DNA of 64,000 bases from Flavobacterium lacus (GCF_003268815.1 NZ_QLSV01000003.1:269671-333670); one strand, 5' to 3'; positions 18,388-27,859 are shown, counted from the first letter of the stretch. A program made the numbers and translations. Notes: a model not told the origin generated them from the sequence alone.

Positions 18388-21300
18388 ATGTTGAAAAATT
18401 GCTTTTTAGGGATGTTGTTGCTTATGGTTTCCGGGTTGTGGGCTCAGGAAAGCGAAACACCTTATAAAAAGAAAAAAATTACCGTTTCAACCGATACGAT
18501 TTCCCTGGAAAAAGTGAGTATTAACAAGTCGTTTTTTAAAGTTTTAGATGGAAATGACAACCCAATCGATACCGCTTTTTATACCGTAAATTTCCAAAAA
18601 GGAACACTTGTTTTCAAAAACAAGTATCAATCCAACGACACATTGACCGTTCGATACCTTACTTTCCCGGAATATTTAACCAAAACATATAGCATTTATG
18701 ACGAAAGTAAAGTCGTTCCAAATGCCAGGGGAAACGGGCAATTGTACTCACTTTCCAAAGACCGTGTCAACAATTTTAAACCGTTTGACGGACTCACCAC
18801 ATCGGGAAGTATCACACGAGGTGTAACCATTGGAAACAACCAAAATGCAGTAGTTAATTCAAATCTAGATTTGCAAATTGCTGGAAAATTGTCGGATAAA
18901 GTGAGTTTGCGAGCTTCCATTCAAGATAGCAATATTCCCTTGCAGGAAGGTGGATATTCTCAAAAATTAGATGAATTTGATCAGATTTTTATCGAATTAT
19001 ATTCCGACAAATGGAACATTCGAGCCGGTGATTTATTTTTGGAAAACCGACAATCTCGCTTTTTAAATTTCAACAAAAAAGTGCAAGGTTTATCCACCCA
19101 ATTTCGTTTGGGCGAAGAAGGAAACAAAACCACCCTTTTCGCCTCCGCAGCTCTTGTTCGAGGGCAATATGCCAAAAGCACTTTTGTGGGCCAAGAAGGA
19201 AACCAGGGGCCGTATAAACTGCGGGGCAACAACGGCGAATTATATGTACTTGTGATTTCGGGTTCTGAGCGAGTTTTTGTGAATGGTATTTTGCTACAAC
19301 GCGGTGAAAATAATCACTACACCATCGATTATAATGCTGGAGAAGTTACGTTTACTTCCCTTTTTCCCATCAATTCCGAAATGCGAATTAACATTGAATA
19401 TCAATATTCCGACCGAAGTTTCACCCGTTTTGTCACTTATGGCGGTGCAACGCATGAACGCGAAAAATGGAGTATCGGCGGATTTATTTATTCTGAAAAC
19501 GACGTCAAAAATCAACCTTTGCAACAAGATTTATCCGAGGAACAAGTTGAAATTTTAAAAAATGCGGGAGACAATATCAATTTGATGAATGCTCCCTCTG
19601 CCTATATTGATACCTATTCTGAAAATAAGATTTTATATCGAAAAATACTGATTTCCGGTGTGGAAGTATTTGAGTTTTCCAACAATCCGGAAGAAGTTTT
19701 ATACAACGTTCGTTTTTCATTGGTGGGCAATAACCAAGGAAATTACATCTTAGCCAACAACCAAGCTGTTGGTAGAATTTACAACTATGTAGAGCCTATC
19801 GGCGGCATTCCGCAAGGAAATTATGAACCTATTATTCGCCTGATTGCACCTACCAAAATCCAGATTGCTACGTTGATGGGAAAATACAATCCGACTGACA
19901 AAACAACTATTGATTTTGAAGTTGGAATCAGCAATAATGATTTGAATTTATATTCCAATTTAGATAATGATGATAACCAAGGAATTGCAGGAAGATTGAA
20001 CGCTAACCAACGACTGTTCACCAAAAACTGGACGTTAGATGCGTTTGCGAATGTGCAATTTGTACAAAAAGATTTTAGAACCATTGAACGTTTATTTACG
20101 ATTGAGTTTGACCGCGATTGGAACCTAACTTCTCCAACCGGAAATCAAAGTTTGGTTGTTTCCGGACTTCGATGGAATCATCCTGAAAAAGGGTTTGCTA
20201 ATTATCAACTGGAAAAATTGGATTTTTCAGATAATTTCTCTGGTACTCGTCATGTCTTAAATGGTCGTTTGCGTCACAAAAACTGGACAATTACAAACAA
20301 CAGCAGTTTGATGAAAAGTGATGGTTCATTCGCCAATTCCACTTTTGCCCGAAGCGAAACACAAGTAAAATATGATTGGAAAAAAAATTGGGTCGGTGGC
20401 AGTCTACGCTTGGAAGACAACAGCGAAAAAATTGTAGCCACCAATACTTTTTCCCCACTCAGTCAACGCTTTTTAGAATACGGCGGATTTGTTGGACGAG
20501 GCGATTCTACCAAAGTATATATGGAAGTAGGCTATTTACATCGTGTGAACGACAGTTTACAAAACGGTTTTGTGCAACGGGTGAATCGTTCACATTCTTA
20601 TTATTTAAAATCGAGATTATTACAAACCGAAAAAAGCGATTTAAGTGTTTTTATCAATTACAGAAACCTTCAATTTGAAGATGCTTCCCGACCAAACGAA
20701 CCATCATTGAATTCCCGAATTTTGTATAACGATCGTTTTTTTAAACAATTATTGTTGCTCACCACAGCCTATGAAACGGCTTCCGGAACCTTACCACAAC
20801 AAGAATTTACGTATTTGGAAGTGGAGCCTGGTCAAGGTGTTTTTATGTGGAATGATTACAACGGTAATGGCATTCAAGAATTGCAAGAATTTGAAATTGC
20901 TCCTTTTCCAGACCAAGCCAAATATGTTCGCGTGTTTTTGCCTAATCAAGTATTTATCAAAACCCATCAAAACAAATTTTCGCTTTCGCTTACGCTGAAT
21001 CCGTCCGTTTGGCAGAATGATAAGGGATTTAAGAAATTATTATCCTATTTCTATAATCAAACTTCGTTTTTAATTGATCGGAAGATTGAACGTAATTCGG
21101 ATAATTTCAACCTTAACCCGTTTGAACGCGATGAATCGGAGTTATTGGGATTGAACTCGAGTTTTATGAATAGTTTCTTTTATAACCGAGGGAAACAAAA
21201 TCATTCGGTTACTTATTCCATTTTAAACAGTAGAACCAAAAATTTGCTTTCCATCGGTTCACAAGAAAATAAAAATTTGGCTCATCAAGTGCAATATGCT

Positions 21301-21795
21301 CATTTGTTAAAAAAGAGTTGGTTGTTTGCCTTATCGGGAAAAACGTTTACCACCGAAAGTAGTTCTGATAATTTTCCGGCTAGAAATTTTGATATTTTAG
21401 GCTATCAAATTGCACCCAAAGTGAGTTATTTATTTTCTAAAAACACCAGTTTGGATGTGTTTTATGAAATTCAAAACAAAGAAAATCAGTTGGGTAATAG
21501 CGAAACGTTGAATCAGAGTAGGTTAGGCACTTCATTCACGTATGCGGGTGAAAAAAAAATTACGATGAACGGAGAATTTTCGCTTTATAACAATGAGTTT
21601 ACAGGCGATGCCTTATCGGCAGTAGGTTTTCAAATGTTGGAAGGACTTCAGCCCGGAAGAAACCAAACGTGGCGATTGTTAGTCCAAAAAAACCTGACAC
21701 AATATTTAGATGTGAATGTGAATTACCAAGGGAGAAAAAGTGAAACGAGTGATACAATTCACACCGGAAGTGTTCAGTTACGGGCTTATTTTTAA
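18388..21795 (+). CDS. Large outer-membrane beta-barrel-like protein, SprA-like in part
   Basis: A 1135-residue exported protein. Signal peptide LGMLLLMVSGLWAQ is cleaved after about residue 20. The rest is rich in alternating aromatic and polar residues typical of outer-membrane beta strands and ends in a short strand with terminal Phe (GSVQLRAYF). The stretch around residues 135-230 (TSGSITRGVTIGNNQNAVVNSNLDLQIAG, then the GDLFLENRQSRFLNFNKKVQGL region) recalls part of the type 9 secretion translocon SprA, but the protein is less than half its length. A conserved Bacteroidota surface or assembly protein of unknown role is likely. A Pro/Ala-rich lipoprotein gene follows. Confidence 0.75.
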   Translation: MLKNCFLGMLLLMVSGLWAQESETPYKKKKITVSTDTISLEKVSINKSFFKVLDGNDNPIDTAFYTVNFQKGTLVFKNKYQSNDTLTVRYLTFPEYLTKTYSIYDESKVVPNARGNGQLYSLSKDRVNNFKPFDGLTTSGSITRGVTIGNNQNAVVNSNLDLQIAGKLSDKVSLRASIQDSNIPLQEGGYSQKLDEFDQIFIELYSDKWNIRAGDLFLENRQSRFLNFNKKVQGLSTQFRLGEEGNKTTLFASAALVRGQYAKSTFVGQEGNQGPYKLRGNNGELYVLVISGSERVFVNGILLQRGENNHYTIDYNAGEVTFTSLFPINSEMRINIEYQYSDRSFTRFVTYGGATHEREKWSIGGFIYSENDVKNQPLQQDLSEEQVEILKNAGDNINLMNAPSAYIDTYSENKILYRKILISGVEVFEFSNNPEEVLYNVRFSLVGNNQGNYILANNQAVGRIYNYVEPIGGIPQGNYEPIIRLIAPTKIQIATLMGKYNPTDKTTIDFEVGISNNDLNLYSNLDNDDNQGIAGRLNANQRLFTKNWTLDAFANVQFVQKDFRTIERLFTIEFDRDWNLTSPTGNQSLVVSGLRWNHPEKGFANYQLEKLDFSDNFSGTRHVLNGRLRHKNWTITNNSSLMKSDGSFANSTFARSETQVKYDWKKNWVGGSLRLEDNSEKIVATNTFSPLSQRFLEYGGFVGRGDSTKVYMEVGYLHRVNDSLQNGFVQRVNRSHSYYLKSRLLQTEKSDLSVFINYRNLQFEDASRPNEPSLNSRILYNDRFFKQLLLLTTAYETASGTLPQQEFTYLEVEPGQGVFMWNDYNGNGIQELQEFEIAPFPDQAKYVRVFLPNQVFIKTHQNKFSLSLTLNPSVWQNDKGFKKLLSYFYNQTSFLIDRKIERNSDNFNLNPFERDESELLGLNSSFMNSFFYNRGKQNHSVTYSILNSRTKNLLSIGSQENKNLAHQVQYAHLLKKSWLFALSGKTFTTESSSDNFPARNFDILGYQIAPKVSYLFSKNTSLDVFYEIQNKENQLGNSETLNQSRLGTSFTYAGEKKITMNGEFSLYNNEFTGDALSAVGFQMLEGLQPGRNQTWRLLVQKNLTQYLDVNVNYQGRKSETSDTIHTGSVQLRAYF

Positions 21796-21865
21796 ACCAA
21801 TTTGTTAAAATAAAAGCCAATCCTAATTTAAATTATTATATTTGATATTGAAAAAAATCAATGTT

Positions 21866-22450
21866 ATGCAATCAAAATCACTATTACTTTTCCTTTTGGG
21901 GAGTTCACTTTTCTTTACATCATGTAAAAATACAGAGGAAGCATCCGCTCCAACGGAACAAAAAACAGAAACAACTGCTGCCGAAACGCCTGCAACAAAT
22001 GATGTTTCGAATATTACCACAACTCCGGCCCCGGCAGCTACACAAACAGCAACTCAGGCAGGACAGCCTCCTAAATTAAATCCGCCACACGGACAACCTT
22101 TTCACAAATGCGAAATTGCGGTGGGTGCACCTTTGGATGGTTCAGCTCCAGCACAAGGAACAACGCCTGCAACGGTAGAGCAAAATGCACCGAAATCATT
22201 TTTCAAAACGGTTCAAAGCGAGCAACAAGCGAATCCGGCTCCGGCTGTCGCATCTACTCCTGCACCTAGCCCCCAAGCAACTCAAATCACCTCTAAAGAT
22301 AAAGAAGGTGTTGTTCGAGATGCAAACTCAAAAACCACGATTACTACGACAACTAATTCCAATACACCCAAGCCAAAGAATAATCCGGCTCATGGTCAAC
22401 CGCATCACCGTTGTGATGTAAAAGTAGGAGATCCGTTGCCGGATGCGTAA
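21866..22450 (+). CDS. Pro/Ala/Thr-rich lipoprotein with two HGQPxHxCD motifs
   Basis: A 194-residue lipoprotein. I chose ATG 21866 because the longer frame starts with TTG. The signal ends in the lipobox LFFTSC, followed by a low-complexity Ala/Pro/Thr/Gln region. Two similar blocks occur: LNPPHGQPFHKCEIAVGAPLDG (about 69-90 in two parts) and NNPAHGQPHHRCDVKVGDPLPD at the C-terminus. The His and Cys spacing (HGQPxHxC) suggests metal binding, which is inference. Similar tails occur in other flavobacterial proteins as I recall; function unknown. Confidence 0.8.
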   Translation: MQSKSLLLFLLGSSLFFTSCKNTEEASAPTEQKTETTAAETPATNDVSNITTTPAPAATQTATQAGQPPKLNPPHGQPFHKCEIAVGAPLDGSAPAQGTTPATVEQNAPKSFFKTVQSEQQANPAPAVASTPAPSPQATQITSKDKEGVVRDANSKTTITTTTNSNTPKPKNNPAHGQPHHRCDVKVGDPLPDA

Positions 22451-22520
22451 TTAGGTATTGTTTACTTATTAATGATAAACAATGTTTTGCTTTAAAATAG
22501 AAATTCAATTTGTTCAAAAA

Positions 22521-22556
22521 AAAACTCCGCAAGTGCTAACTTAGCGGAGTTTTTCT
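22521..22556. terminator. Bidirectional terminator between convergent genes
   Basis: Stem AAAACTCCGC with GCGGAGTTTT, flanked by A and T runs, between the lipoprotein (+) and the secreted protein (-). Confidence 0.85.
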
Positions 22557-22589
22557 GTTAATATTTGTGAAGTAGTAGTGAATTCAGAA

Positions 22590-23051
22590 TTAAAAACTTT
22601 CTGAAATTTTAAATAAGCCTTTAAGATTCTCCTCTTTTTCTTTATAAACTACTGGAACACTGTGGTTGCCCAAACTAAATTCTTTAATTTCAGTTTGCGA
22701 CAATCTTAGGTACAATTCCTCACTTAAAATAACGTTTCCATTCAAAAAAAAATTCTTCATGTTTGAAGTAGAGCAATTAACTTCAAGATTATCAAAACGC
22801 AATACTTCCCCATCCGAAAGAGTTAAATAAATACCTTTTGTGTCGGGACACTTTTTTGCTTCTGTTTTTAAAATCAAACTAATTTCATTCACCGTAGAAG
22901 ATTTGTATTTAGAAATTACAATAGAACTGTTTTCATGCATTAATTCAGCTTCATAATCGTTTTGATACAAAGGGTCTCTCTGCTCTTTTGCAGATTGGCT
23001 GAAACATGCAAAATTCATAAAAAGAAAAAGAAGGATAAAATTAAATTTCAT
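22590..23051 (-). CDS. Secreted protein, unknown function
   Basis: A 153-residue protein with a clear signal peptide (NFILLFLFMNFACFSQS). The mature part has about 130 residues of mixed strand character and two cysteines (KKCPDTKG and VNCSTS), possibly a disulfide. No known domain was recognised. It is convergent with the lipoprotein gene and lies downstream of nothing on its own strand. The ATG at 23051 has an A/T-rich leader; no exact promoter box was found. Confidence 0.7.
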   Translation of the reverse strand: MKFNFILLFLFMNFACFSQSAKEQRDPLYQNDYEAELMHENSSIVISKYKSSTVNEISLILKTEAKKCPDTKGIYLTLSDGEVLRFDNLEVNCSTSNMKNFFLNGNVILSEELYLRLSQTEIKEFSLGNHSVPVVYKEKEENLKGLFKISESF

Positions 23052-23217
23052 TTTTTACTATTTTAAATGTTAATTAACAAACAAATCTTGAATAATTTAT
23101 TGAAAATTAAAACGAATGTAAGGTGTTTTTATTGTAGAAGAATCACGTTGTTTAAAATACTTAATTTTAATGTGGTATATTTTCTTAAATTCATAAGAAA
23201 TAAAAATCCTTAGAAAG

Positions 23218-23260
23218 TAAAAAACCGTAACTATCATATTTACTGATACTTACGGTTTTG
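23218..23260 (-). terminator. Terminator of the tRNA-Ala gene
   Basis: A long inverted repeat (AAAACCGTAA with TTACGGTTTT, extended inward with one mismatch) lies just downstream of the tRNA on the minus strand and is followed by T residues. Confidence 0.8.
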
Positions 23261-23265
23261 ATAAG

Positions 23266-23339
23266 TGGAGAAGATGGGGCTCGAACCCACGACCTCTTGG
23301 CTGCCAGCCAAACGCTCTAGCCAACTGAGCTACATCCCC
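23266..23339 (-). tRNA. tRNA-Ala, anticodon GGC
   Basis: Minus strand folds as a full cloverleaf: acceptor GGGGATG, D-arm GCTC-AGTTGGCTA-GAGC, anticodon arm TTTGG-CTGGCAG-CCAAG giving anticodon GGC, T-arm GTGGG-TTCGAGC-CCCAT, 3' acceptor CTTCTCC and discriminator A. The pair G3:U70, the universal alanine identity element, is present. CCA is not encoded. It reads GCC and GCU codons. Confidence 0.96.
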
Positions 23340-23427
23340 TAGGCGGTGGCAAATTTAATTAAATTTATTATAAATCACATGATTTACTTTTTAATTTTTT
23401 AAAAGGTTGATTTTACCTATTAATTCT

Positions 23428-23435
23428 TAATTTTG
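23428..23435 (+). promoter_or_regulatory. Promoter of the 58-residue membrane protein
   Basis: TAATTTTG is an exact -7 match, with TTG at 23407-23409 (18-bp spacing) as the -33 element, an ideal Bacteroidota promoter, 21 bp before the ATG at 23457. Confidence 0.65.
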
Positions 23436-23456
23436 TGTTGTATAATTAAAATATAA

Positions 23457-23633
23457 ATGAAAAGTTTACTGGTGCTAGTTCAAACTGTTGATTTAAAAGA
23501 GAAACTTGAAAATGCTCCCGATGATTCCTACCAAATTGGTTTAATTATTGGGTCTTTTGTCCCTTTTGTGGCATTAGTTGCAATTGCCTATTGGATGTAT
23601 TATGCCGCTAAAAAAAGAGAAAATAACCAGTAG
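23457..23633 (+). CDS. Small membrane protein of 58 residues
   Basis: Reads MKSLLVLVQTVDLKEKLENA, then PDDSYQIGLIIGSF, then a hydrophobic helix (FVPFVALVAIAYWMYYA) and a basic tail KKRENNQ before TAG. The single helix with a positive C-terminal tail fits an inner-membrane microprotein. The start is supported by a textbook promoter, and the stop lies 33 bp before the queD start. Family unknown; the composition resembles subunit-like small proteins of flavobacteria. Confidence 0.7.
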   Translation: MKSLLVLVQTVDLKEKLENAPDDSYQIGLIIGSFVPFVALVAIAYWMYYAAKKRENNQ

Positions 23634-23640
23634 CATTCCT

Positions 23641-23648
23641 TATCTTTG
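23641..23648 (+). promoter_or_regulatory. -7 promoter box of queD
   Basis: TATCTTTG matches exactly, 18 bp before the chosen queD ATG at 23667. It also argues against the longer frame that begins at 23646. Confidence 0.5.
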
Positions 23649-23666
23649 TTCCGAAATTTAAGTGCA

Positions 23667-24119
23667 ATGGCAAAAATTAGAATTACCAAACAATTTAGTT
23701 TTGAAACCGGGCATGCGTTGTACGGCTATGATGGAAAATGTAAAAACGTGCATGGGCACAGTTATAAACTTTCTGTTACGGTTATCGGAACTCCAATTAT
23801 GGATAATACAAATGTAAAATTTGGGATGGTCATCGATTTTGGTGATTTGAAAAAAATTGTGAAAGAGGAAATCGTTGATTTGTTTGATCATGCTACCGTT
23901 TTTAATCAAAACACGCCACATATTGAATTGGCTCATGAGCTTAAAAATCGTGATCACCACGTCATTTTGGTTGATTACCAACCCACCAGCGAAAACATGG
24001 TGATTGATTTTGCAGAGAAAATTAAAAATCGTCTTCCGGATTCAATCAAACTACATTCCTTAAAGCTTCAGGAAACGGAAACTTCTTTCGCAGAATGGTT
24101 TGCATCAGACAATGTATAA
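23667..24119 (+). CDS. queD: 6-carboxytetrahydropterin synthase-like protein
   Basis: A 150-residue PTPS-fold enzyme (T-fold) acting on 7,8-dihydroneopterin triphosphate in queuosine biosynthesis, or in a related pterin path. Zinc ligands are visible in SFETGHAL and KNVHGHSYKLSV; the later DLFDHATVFN and QETETSFAEW segments carry the catalytic His/Asp and the substrate-binding Glu. I chose ATG 23667 on the evidence of the promoter box and family length. No other queuosine genes are nearby. Confidence 0.9.
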   Translation: MAKIRITKQFSFETGHALYGYDGKCKNVHGHSYKLSVTVIGTPIMDNTNVKFGMVIDFGDLKKIVKEEIVDLFDHATVFNQNTPHIELAHELKNRDHHVILVDYQPTSENMVIDFAEKIKNRLPDSIKLHSLKLQETETSFAEWFASDNV

Positions 24120-24191
24120 TGGTTTTACATTCCTGTGGTTCATAAAGATTAAATTCAAATACTTACTTGTAGGGAGACACTTCAAAAATTT

Positions 24192-25271
24192 CTAAAACTC
24201 AAATCGCAACTGCACCACTACCGTTTTTTTAATTTCTGTATTCAAATTATTTAAAGAAATGCCCAACAAACGAACGGATTCTTTTAGTTTTTCTTGGTAC
24301 AATAATTCTTTGGCGGTTTCTAATAATAGCGATTTATCCGAAATAAAATAAGGTAAGGTTTTACTACGGGTCTGTTGTGAAAAATCGGAATATTTTATTT
24401 TTAAGGTTACCGTTTTTCCAGCGATTTTGTATTTTTGTAAACGTCGTTCGAGTTCTTTGGCGATGCTTTCCAAACGTTCTTCCATAAAGACTTCGGAGGA
24501 CAAATTTTCATTAAACGTTCGTTCGGCTCCCACCGATTTAGAAATGCGATTCGGTTTTACCGGACTGTTATGAATGCCGCGAACAATGTAGTAATAGTGC
24601 ACACCACTCTTACCAAAATACTGTTCTAAGAATGCTAAACTTTTGGTTTTTAAATCTTTTCCGGTATAAATACCCAATTGATACATGCGTTCGGCAGTTA
24701 CTTTTCCAATACCATAAAATTTTCGAATGTCTAGGGCTTCCAAAAACGGTTCAACATCATTGGGATTTACCGTTTTTTGTCCGTTAGGTTTGTTGTAATC
24801 GGAGGCCACTTTTGCCACAAATTTATTAATGGAAATTCCGGCAGAGGCAGTCAAACCTGTTTCTTCAAAAATGCGTTTTCTAATTTCTTGTGCAAGCAAC
24901 GATGCACTCGGGTTTCCTTTTTTGTTTTGTGTTACGTCCAAATAGGCTTCGTCTAACGAAAGCGGTTCGACCAAATCGGTGTATTCATAAAAAATCTTTC
25001 TAATTATTTTTGAAATTTCGGTGTAACGTTCAAATCGAGGTCTAACAAAAACCAATTCCGGACACAGTTTCTTGGCTTGCAGACCACTCATAGCACTCCT
25101 AACGCCAAATCTCCGAGCTTCATAACTAGCAGCAGAAATGACACCGCGGATTTCACTTCCGCCCACAGCCAAAGGCTTTCCTTTTAGTTCAGGAAAATCC
25201 TTTTGCTCCACAGACGCATAAAAAGCATCCATGTCAATGTGAATTATTTTGCGAAGTTTTATCTCCTCCAT
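24192..25271 (-). CDS. dinB: DNA polymerase IV (Y family)
   Basis: A 359-residue translesion polymerase. The catalytic motifs are IIHIDMDAFYASVEQ near the N-terminus and EPLSLDEAYLDVTQ with the conserved SLDEA. A helix-hairpin-helix segment (FYGIGKVTAERMYQLGI) and a little-finger domain follow. The end QLRFEF may include a beta-clamp contact. Its first codons overlap the end of the upstream membrane gene by 38 bp, so translation is likely coupled. Confidence 0.96.
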   Translation of the reverse strand: MEEIKLRKIIHIDMDAFYASVEQKDFPELKGKPLAVGGSEIRGVISAASYEARRFGVRSAMSGLQAKKLCPELVFVRPRFERYTEISKIIRKIFYEYTDLVEPLSLDEAYLDVTQNKKGNPSASLLAQEIRKRIFEETGLTASAGISINKFVAKVASDYNKPNGQKTVNPNDVEPFLEALDIRKFYGIGKVTAERMYQLGIYTGKDLKTKSLAFLEQYFGKSGVHYYYIVRGIHNSPVKPNRISKSVGAERTFNENLSSEVFMEERLESIAKELERRLQKYKIAGKTVTLKIKYSDFSQQTRSKTLPYFISDKSLLLETAKELLYQEKLKESVRLLGISLNNLNTEIKKTVVVQLRFEF

Positions 25272-27315
25272 CTTGGGTTAAAGCATTGGTTCCTGTTGGG
25301 AAAAAGAATGAAAAAGGCCTGCGTTTAAAATGTTGCCAGATCGAAACGGTAATGCTTCGCAACTCGGTAAACGGAATATCTCTGGATCGAAAAGCCAATC
25401 CCAACGACAAACTAAAACTCACGATAAAGTTAACTAATCCAATGACACCAATGCCAAAAACGCCCCAAAAAATCATCCAATTATCTAAAGTGTAATTGGA
25501 GCCGTAAAGCCCTAACGCTAGGTTTCCACTGGCAAAAGTAATGTGTCGAATGTCTAAGTTTAGTCCGAAAAAAACACCCACCGAAGCGGTTGTTCCCATA
25601 AAAATACCAAACCAGAAATTGGAGATAATTCCAGCCCATTTCATTTCATACAATTTCGCCAATTTTTCGGCTTTCACTTTTCCGAAAGTCCGTTTTAAAA
25701 ACGGATGTTCTTTAATACGTTGATAAATTTCGTAATGTTTATCACGGTTCGCCACACTTCCCGAAATAATTCCGGATAAAAACAAGAAACATCCGGCATT
25801 GGCAGCGTGAAAGATTGCCATGGAATGAATCGGACTCAAATCAGTCACCAATGTTTTCCACTTCGTTTCGGCAATATTAGAATCAAAGGCTAAATCGATT
25901 AACCAAATTCCCAACAACGAAATCGGAAAAGCCATGATTACATTCCCAACAAAAGCAATAAACTGCGATCGAAATACACGGGCAAAAAACACGGCAAATA
26001 CTTGGTGTTTTTCTTCAGAATCTTCCTTTTTCATTCCGTCTTGTAACGCTCTAATCAAGGCAGCGGCAGTCATTGCGGGCTGTTTGGTGGCTAACGTAAA
26101 CCCCAAAAGATAAATCGCAATAAACCCAATCGAATAATTCATACTATACAAAAAAGCATAACCAAAATCGCTGGCATCTAATTTAGAAAGCAACACTTTG
26201 ATGATACACAAAATCCCAACAATAAATCCGCCACCCAACGCCGTATTGAACATTTTAAAATACTCTTTTGTAGACTGCGTGATGTATTTTTCACCTGTTT
26301 TGGCCGTATGTTGCGTGACTTCGTACGACAACAATTGCGTACTTTCTTTGATGAAAGTGCGAAGATTATTTCGGGTACAATTGTATTTGATGAGTTTATA
26401 CACCAACCGAATACTATTCCTTTTTTTATCAATTTTTTTATCAACCGTGAGTAATGGAAGTAAAATTTTTAAACGATACAATTGTTGCCGAATTCTAAGC
26501 AAACTCTGGTTCACATGTATGGTAATTCCGTATTTCGATGAATTGGTAAACGCTTTTTTAACATATTCCTCACACTGCTTATGCAAAACCAACAGTTGTT
26601 TATACGACAAACTATCTGAAGTTATGCAATGACTGTTTTTACTCTCACGCAAACTGTTTTCAATTAAATGTAGTTCCTTTTCAAAAGAGGCAAACGGACT
26701 TTCATAATGAAAATATTCAGGCACCATTTTCAGCACGTCCGACTCCAAGGCACGACCACTCATCCGTTGAGAAATTAAGGACATCGAAATCATGATTTCT
26801 GATAAAACAGAATTTTGTTTAATTGTTTCATAAATCGAAGTAAAACCTAACAAATCATAAAGTTCTTCAATTTGTGCTTGTGGAATTTTACTAATCCAAA
26901 GGGGATCTGTATCACTATAAAAAACTTGGCTTAAAACATATTCAAGCGAATCGATAGGGTGTTGATACGGTAAAATTTTAGCAAAAGCTCGTTTTTTAAT
27001 TTCATGAAAGAAGGCGACATCTTGCAAAATTGCTGCATCAGTTAAAATTTTACTGATTTTTTTTTCTGAAAATAATGTGGTTAGATAGGTTGAAAATTCA
27101 TTTGCAATAGATTTATTTTCGGCTAGTATAGTGATTAAATCAGTCAAATCAATTTCTACAATAGTTTTTGGTTTTTTGGGCCGGATGGAAGAAACAATTT
27201 CAACCAATACATCATGATTGTCGTCGGTTTCTTTCCAACGACGATTTTCATCAAAGTAAAATTTGACGATTTCAGCTAACGTTTTCTTTTCCTTCTTTAC
27301 AAACCAATTAGGCAT
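25234..27315 (-). CDS. Membrane protein of the 'site-specific recombinase' (Gcr-like) family
   Basis: A 693-residue protein. The N-terminal half (about 1-340) is helical and soluble; the C-terminal half has several transmembrane segments (for example GGGFIVGILCIIKVLL, FIAIYLLGFTLA, FVGNVIMAFPISLLGIWLI and WMIFWGVFGIGVIGLVNFI). It resembles the family that Pfam calls site-specific recombinase (Gcr), a name doubted because of the membrane topology and absence of any integrase catalytic motif. Its end overlaps dinB by 38 bp. Confidence 0.7.
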   Translation of the reverse strand: MPNWFVKKEKKTLAEIVKFYFDENRRWKETDDNHDVLVEIVSSIRPKKPKTIVEIDLTDLITILAENKSIANEFSTYLTTLFSEKKISKILTDAAILQDVAFFHEIKKRAFAKILPYQHPIDSLEYVLSQVFYSDTDPLWISKIPQAQIEELYDLLGFTSIYETIKQNSVLSEIMISMSLISQRMSGRALESDVLKMVPEYFHYESPFASFEKELHLIENSLRESKNSHCITSDSLSYKQLLVLHKQCEEYVKKAFTNSSKYGITIHVNQSLLRIRQQLYRLKILLPLLTVDKKIDKKRNSIRLVYKLIKYNCTRNNLRTFIKESTQLLSYEVTQHTAKTGEKYITQSTKEYFKMFNTALGGGFIVGILCIIKVLLSKLDASDFGYAFLYSMNYSIGFIAIYLLGFTLATKQPAMTAAALIRALQDGMKKEDSEEKHQVFAVFFARVFRSQFIAFVGNVIMAFPISLLGIWLIDLAFDSNIAETKWKTLVTDLSPIHSMAIFHAANAGCFLFLSGIISGSVANRDKHYEIYQRIKEHPFLKRTFGKVKAEKLAKLYEMKWAGIISNFWFGIFMGTTASVGVFFGLNLDIRHITFASGNLALGLYGSNYTLDNWMIFWGVFGIGVIGLVNFIVSFSLSLGLAFRSRDIPFTELRSITVSIWQHFKRRPFSFFFPTGTNALTQDGGDKTSQNNSH

Positions 27316-27385
27316 ATACTGTTTTTTTTTATTTTACGAATGTATTGAATTATCTTTACCTTACAATGTAGTGAAAAATAATTAT

Positions 27386-27859
27386 ATGATTGAAATCGAA
27401 CGTAAATTTTTAGTAGTTTCTGATGCTTTTATGAAGGAAGCTTTTTGTCAAAATAGAATTGTACAAGGCTATATCAGTTCGGTGCCGGAGCGAACAGTTC
27501 GTGTTCGTATTAAAGGAGAAAAAGGGTTTTTGACTATTAAAGGAAAAGGAAACGAATCCGGCATGAGTCGTTTGGAATGGGAAAAAGAAATTCCGCTTAC
27601 TGAAGCCGAAATGCTTTTATCGCTATGCGAAAAAGGGGTAATTGATAAAATTCGTTACGAAATAAAAAAAGGCAATCACATTTTTGAAGTGGATGTATTT
27701 TTTGGTGAGAATGAGGAACTAATCATTGCCGAAATTGAATTGCAATCTGAATTAGAATCGTTTGAAAAACCAGATTGGTTAGGAATTGAAGTAACGAATG
27801 ACGAACGCTACTACAACGCTTATTTAAGCCAAAACCCTTATAAAAACTGGAAAAAATGA
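27386..27859 (+). CDS. CYTH domain protein
   Basis: A 157-residue protein of the CYTH (triphosphate tunnel metalloenzyme) superfamily. It begins MIEIERKFLV, the signature EIERKFLV, with further TVRVRIKGEKGFLTIKGKG and EVDVFFGENEELIIAEIEL lining the tunnel. It probably hydrolyses inorganic triphosphate or a nucleotide triphosphate, but the substrate is not known. I chose ATG 27386, which gives the family's normal N-terminus. It overlaps the next gene by ATGA and so is cotranscribed. Confidence 0.93.
   Translation: MIEIERKFLVVSDAFMKEAFCQNRIVQGYISSVPERTVRVRIKGEKGFLTIKGKGNESGMSRLEWEKEIPLTEAEMLLSLCEKGVIDKIRYEIKKGNHIFEVDVFFGENEELIIAEIELQSELESFEKPDWLGIEVTNDERYYNAYLSQNPYKNWKK

Noticed and set aside
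25234..27315. Functional integrase or recombinase
   Set aside because: No tyrosine or serine recombinase active-site motifs; multiple membrane helices.
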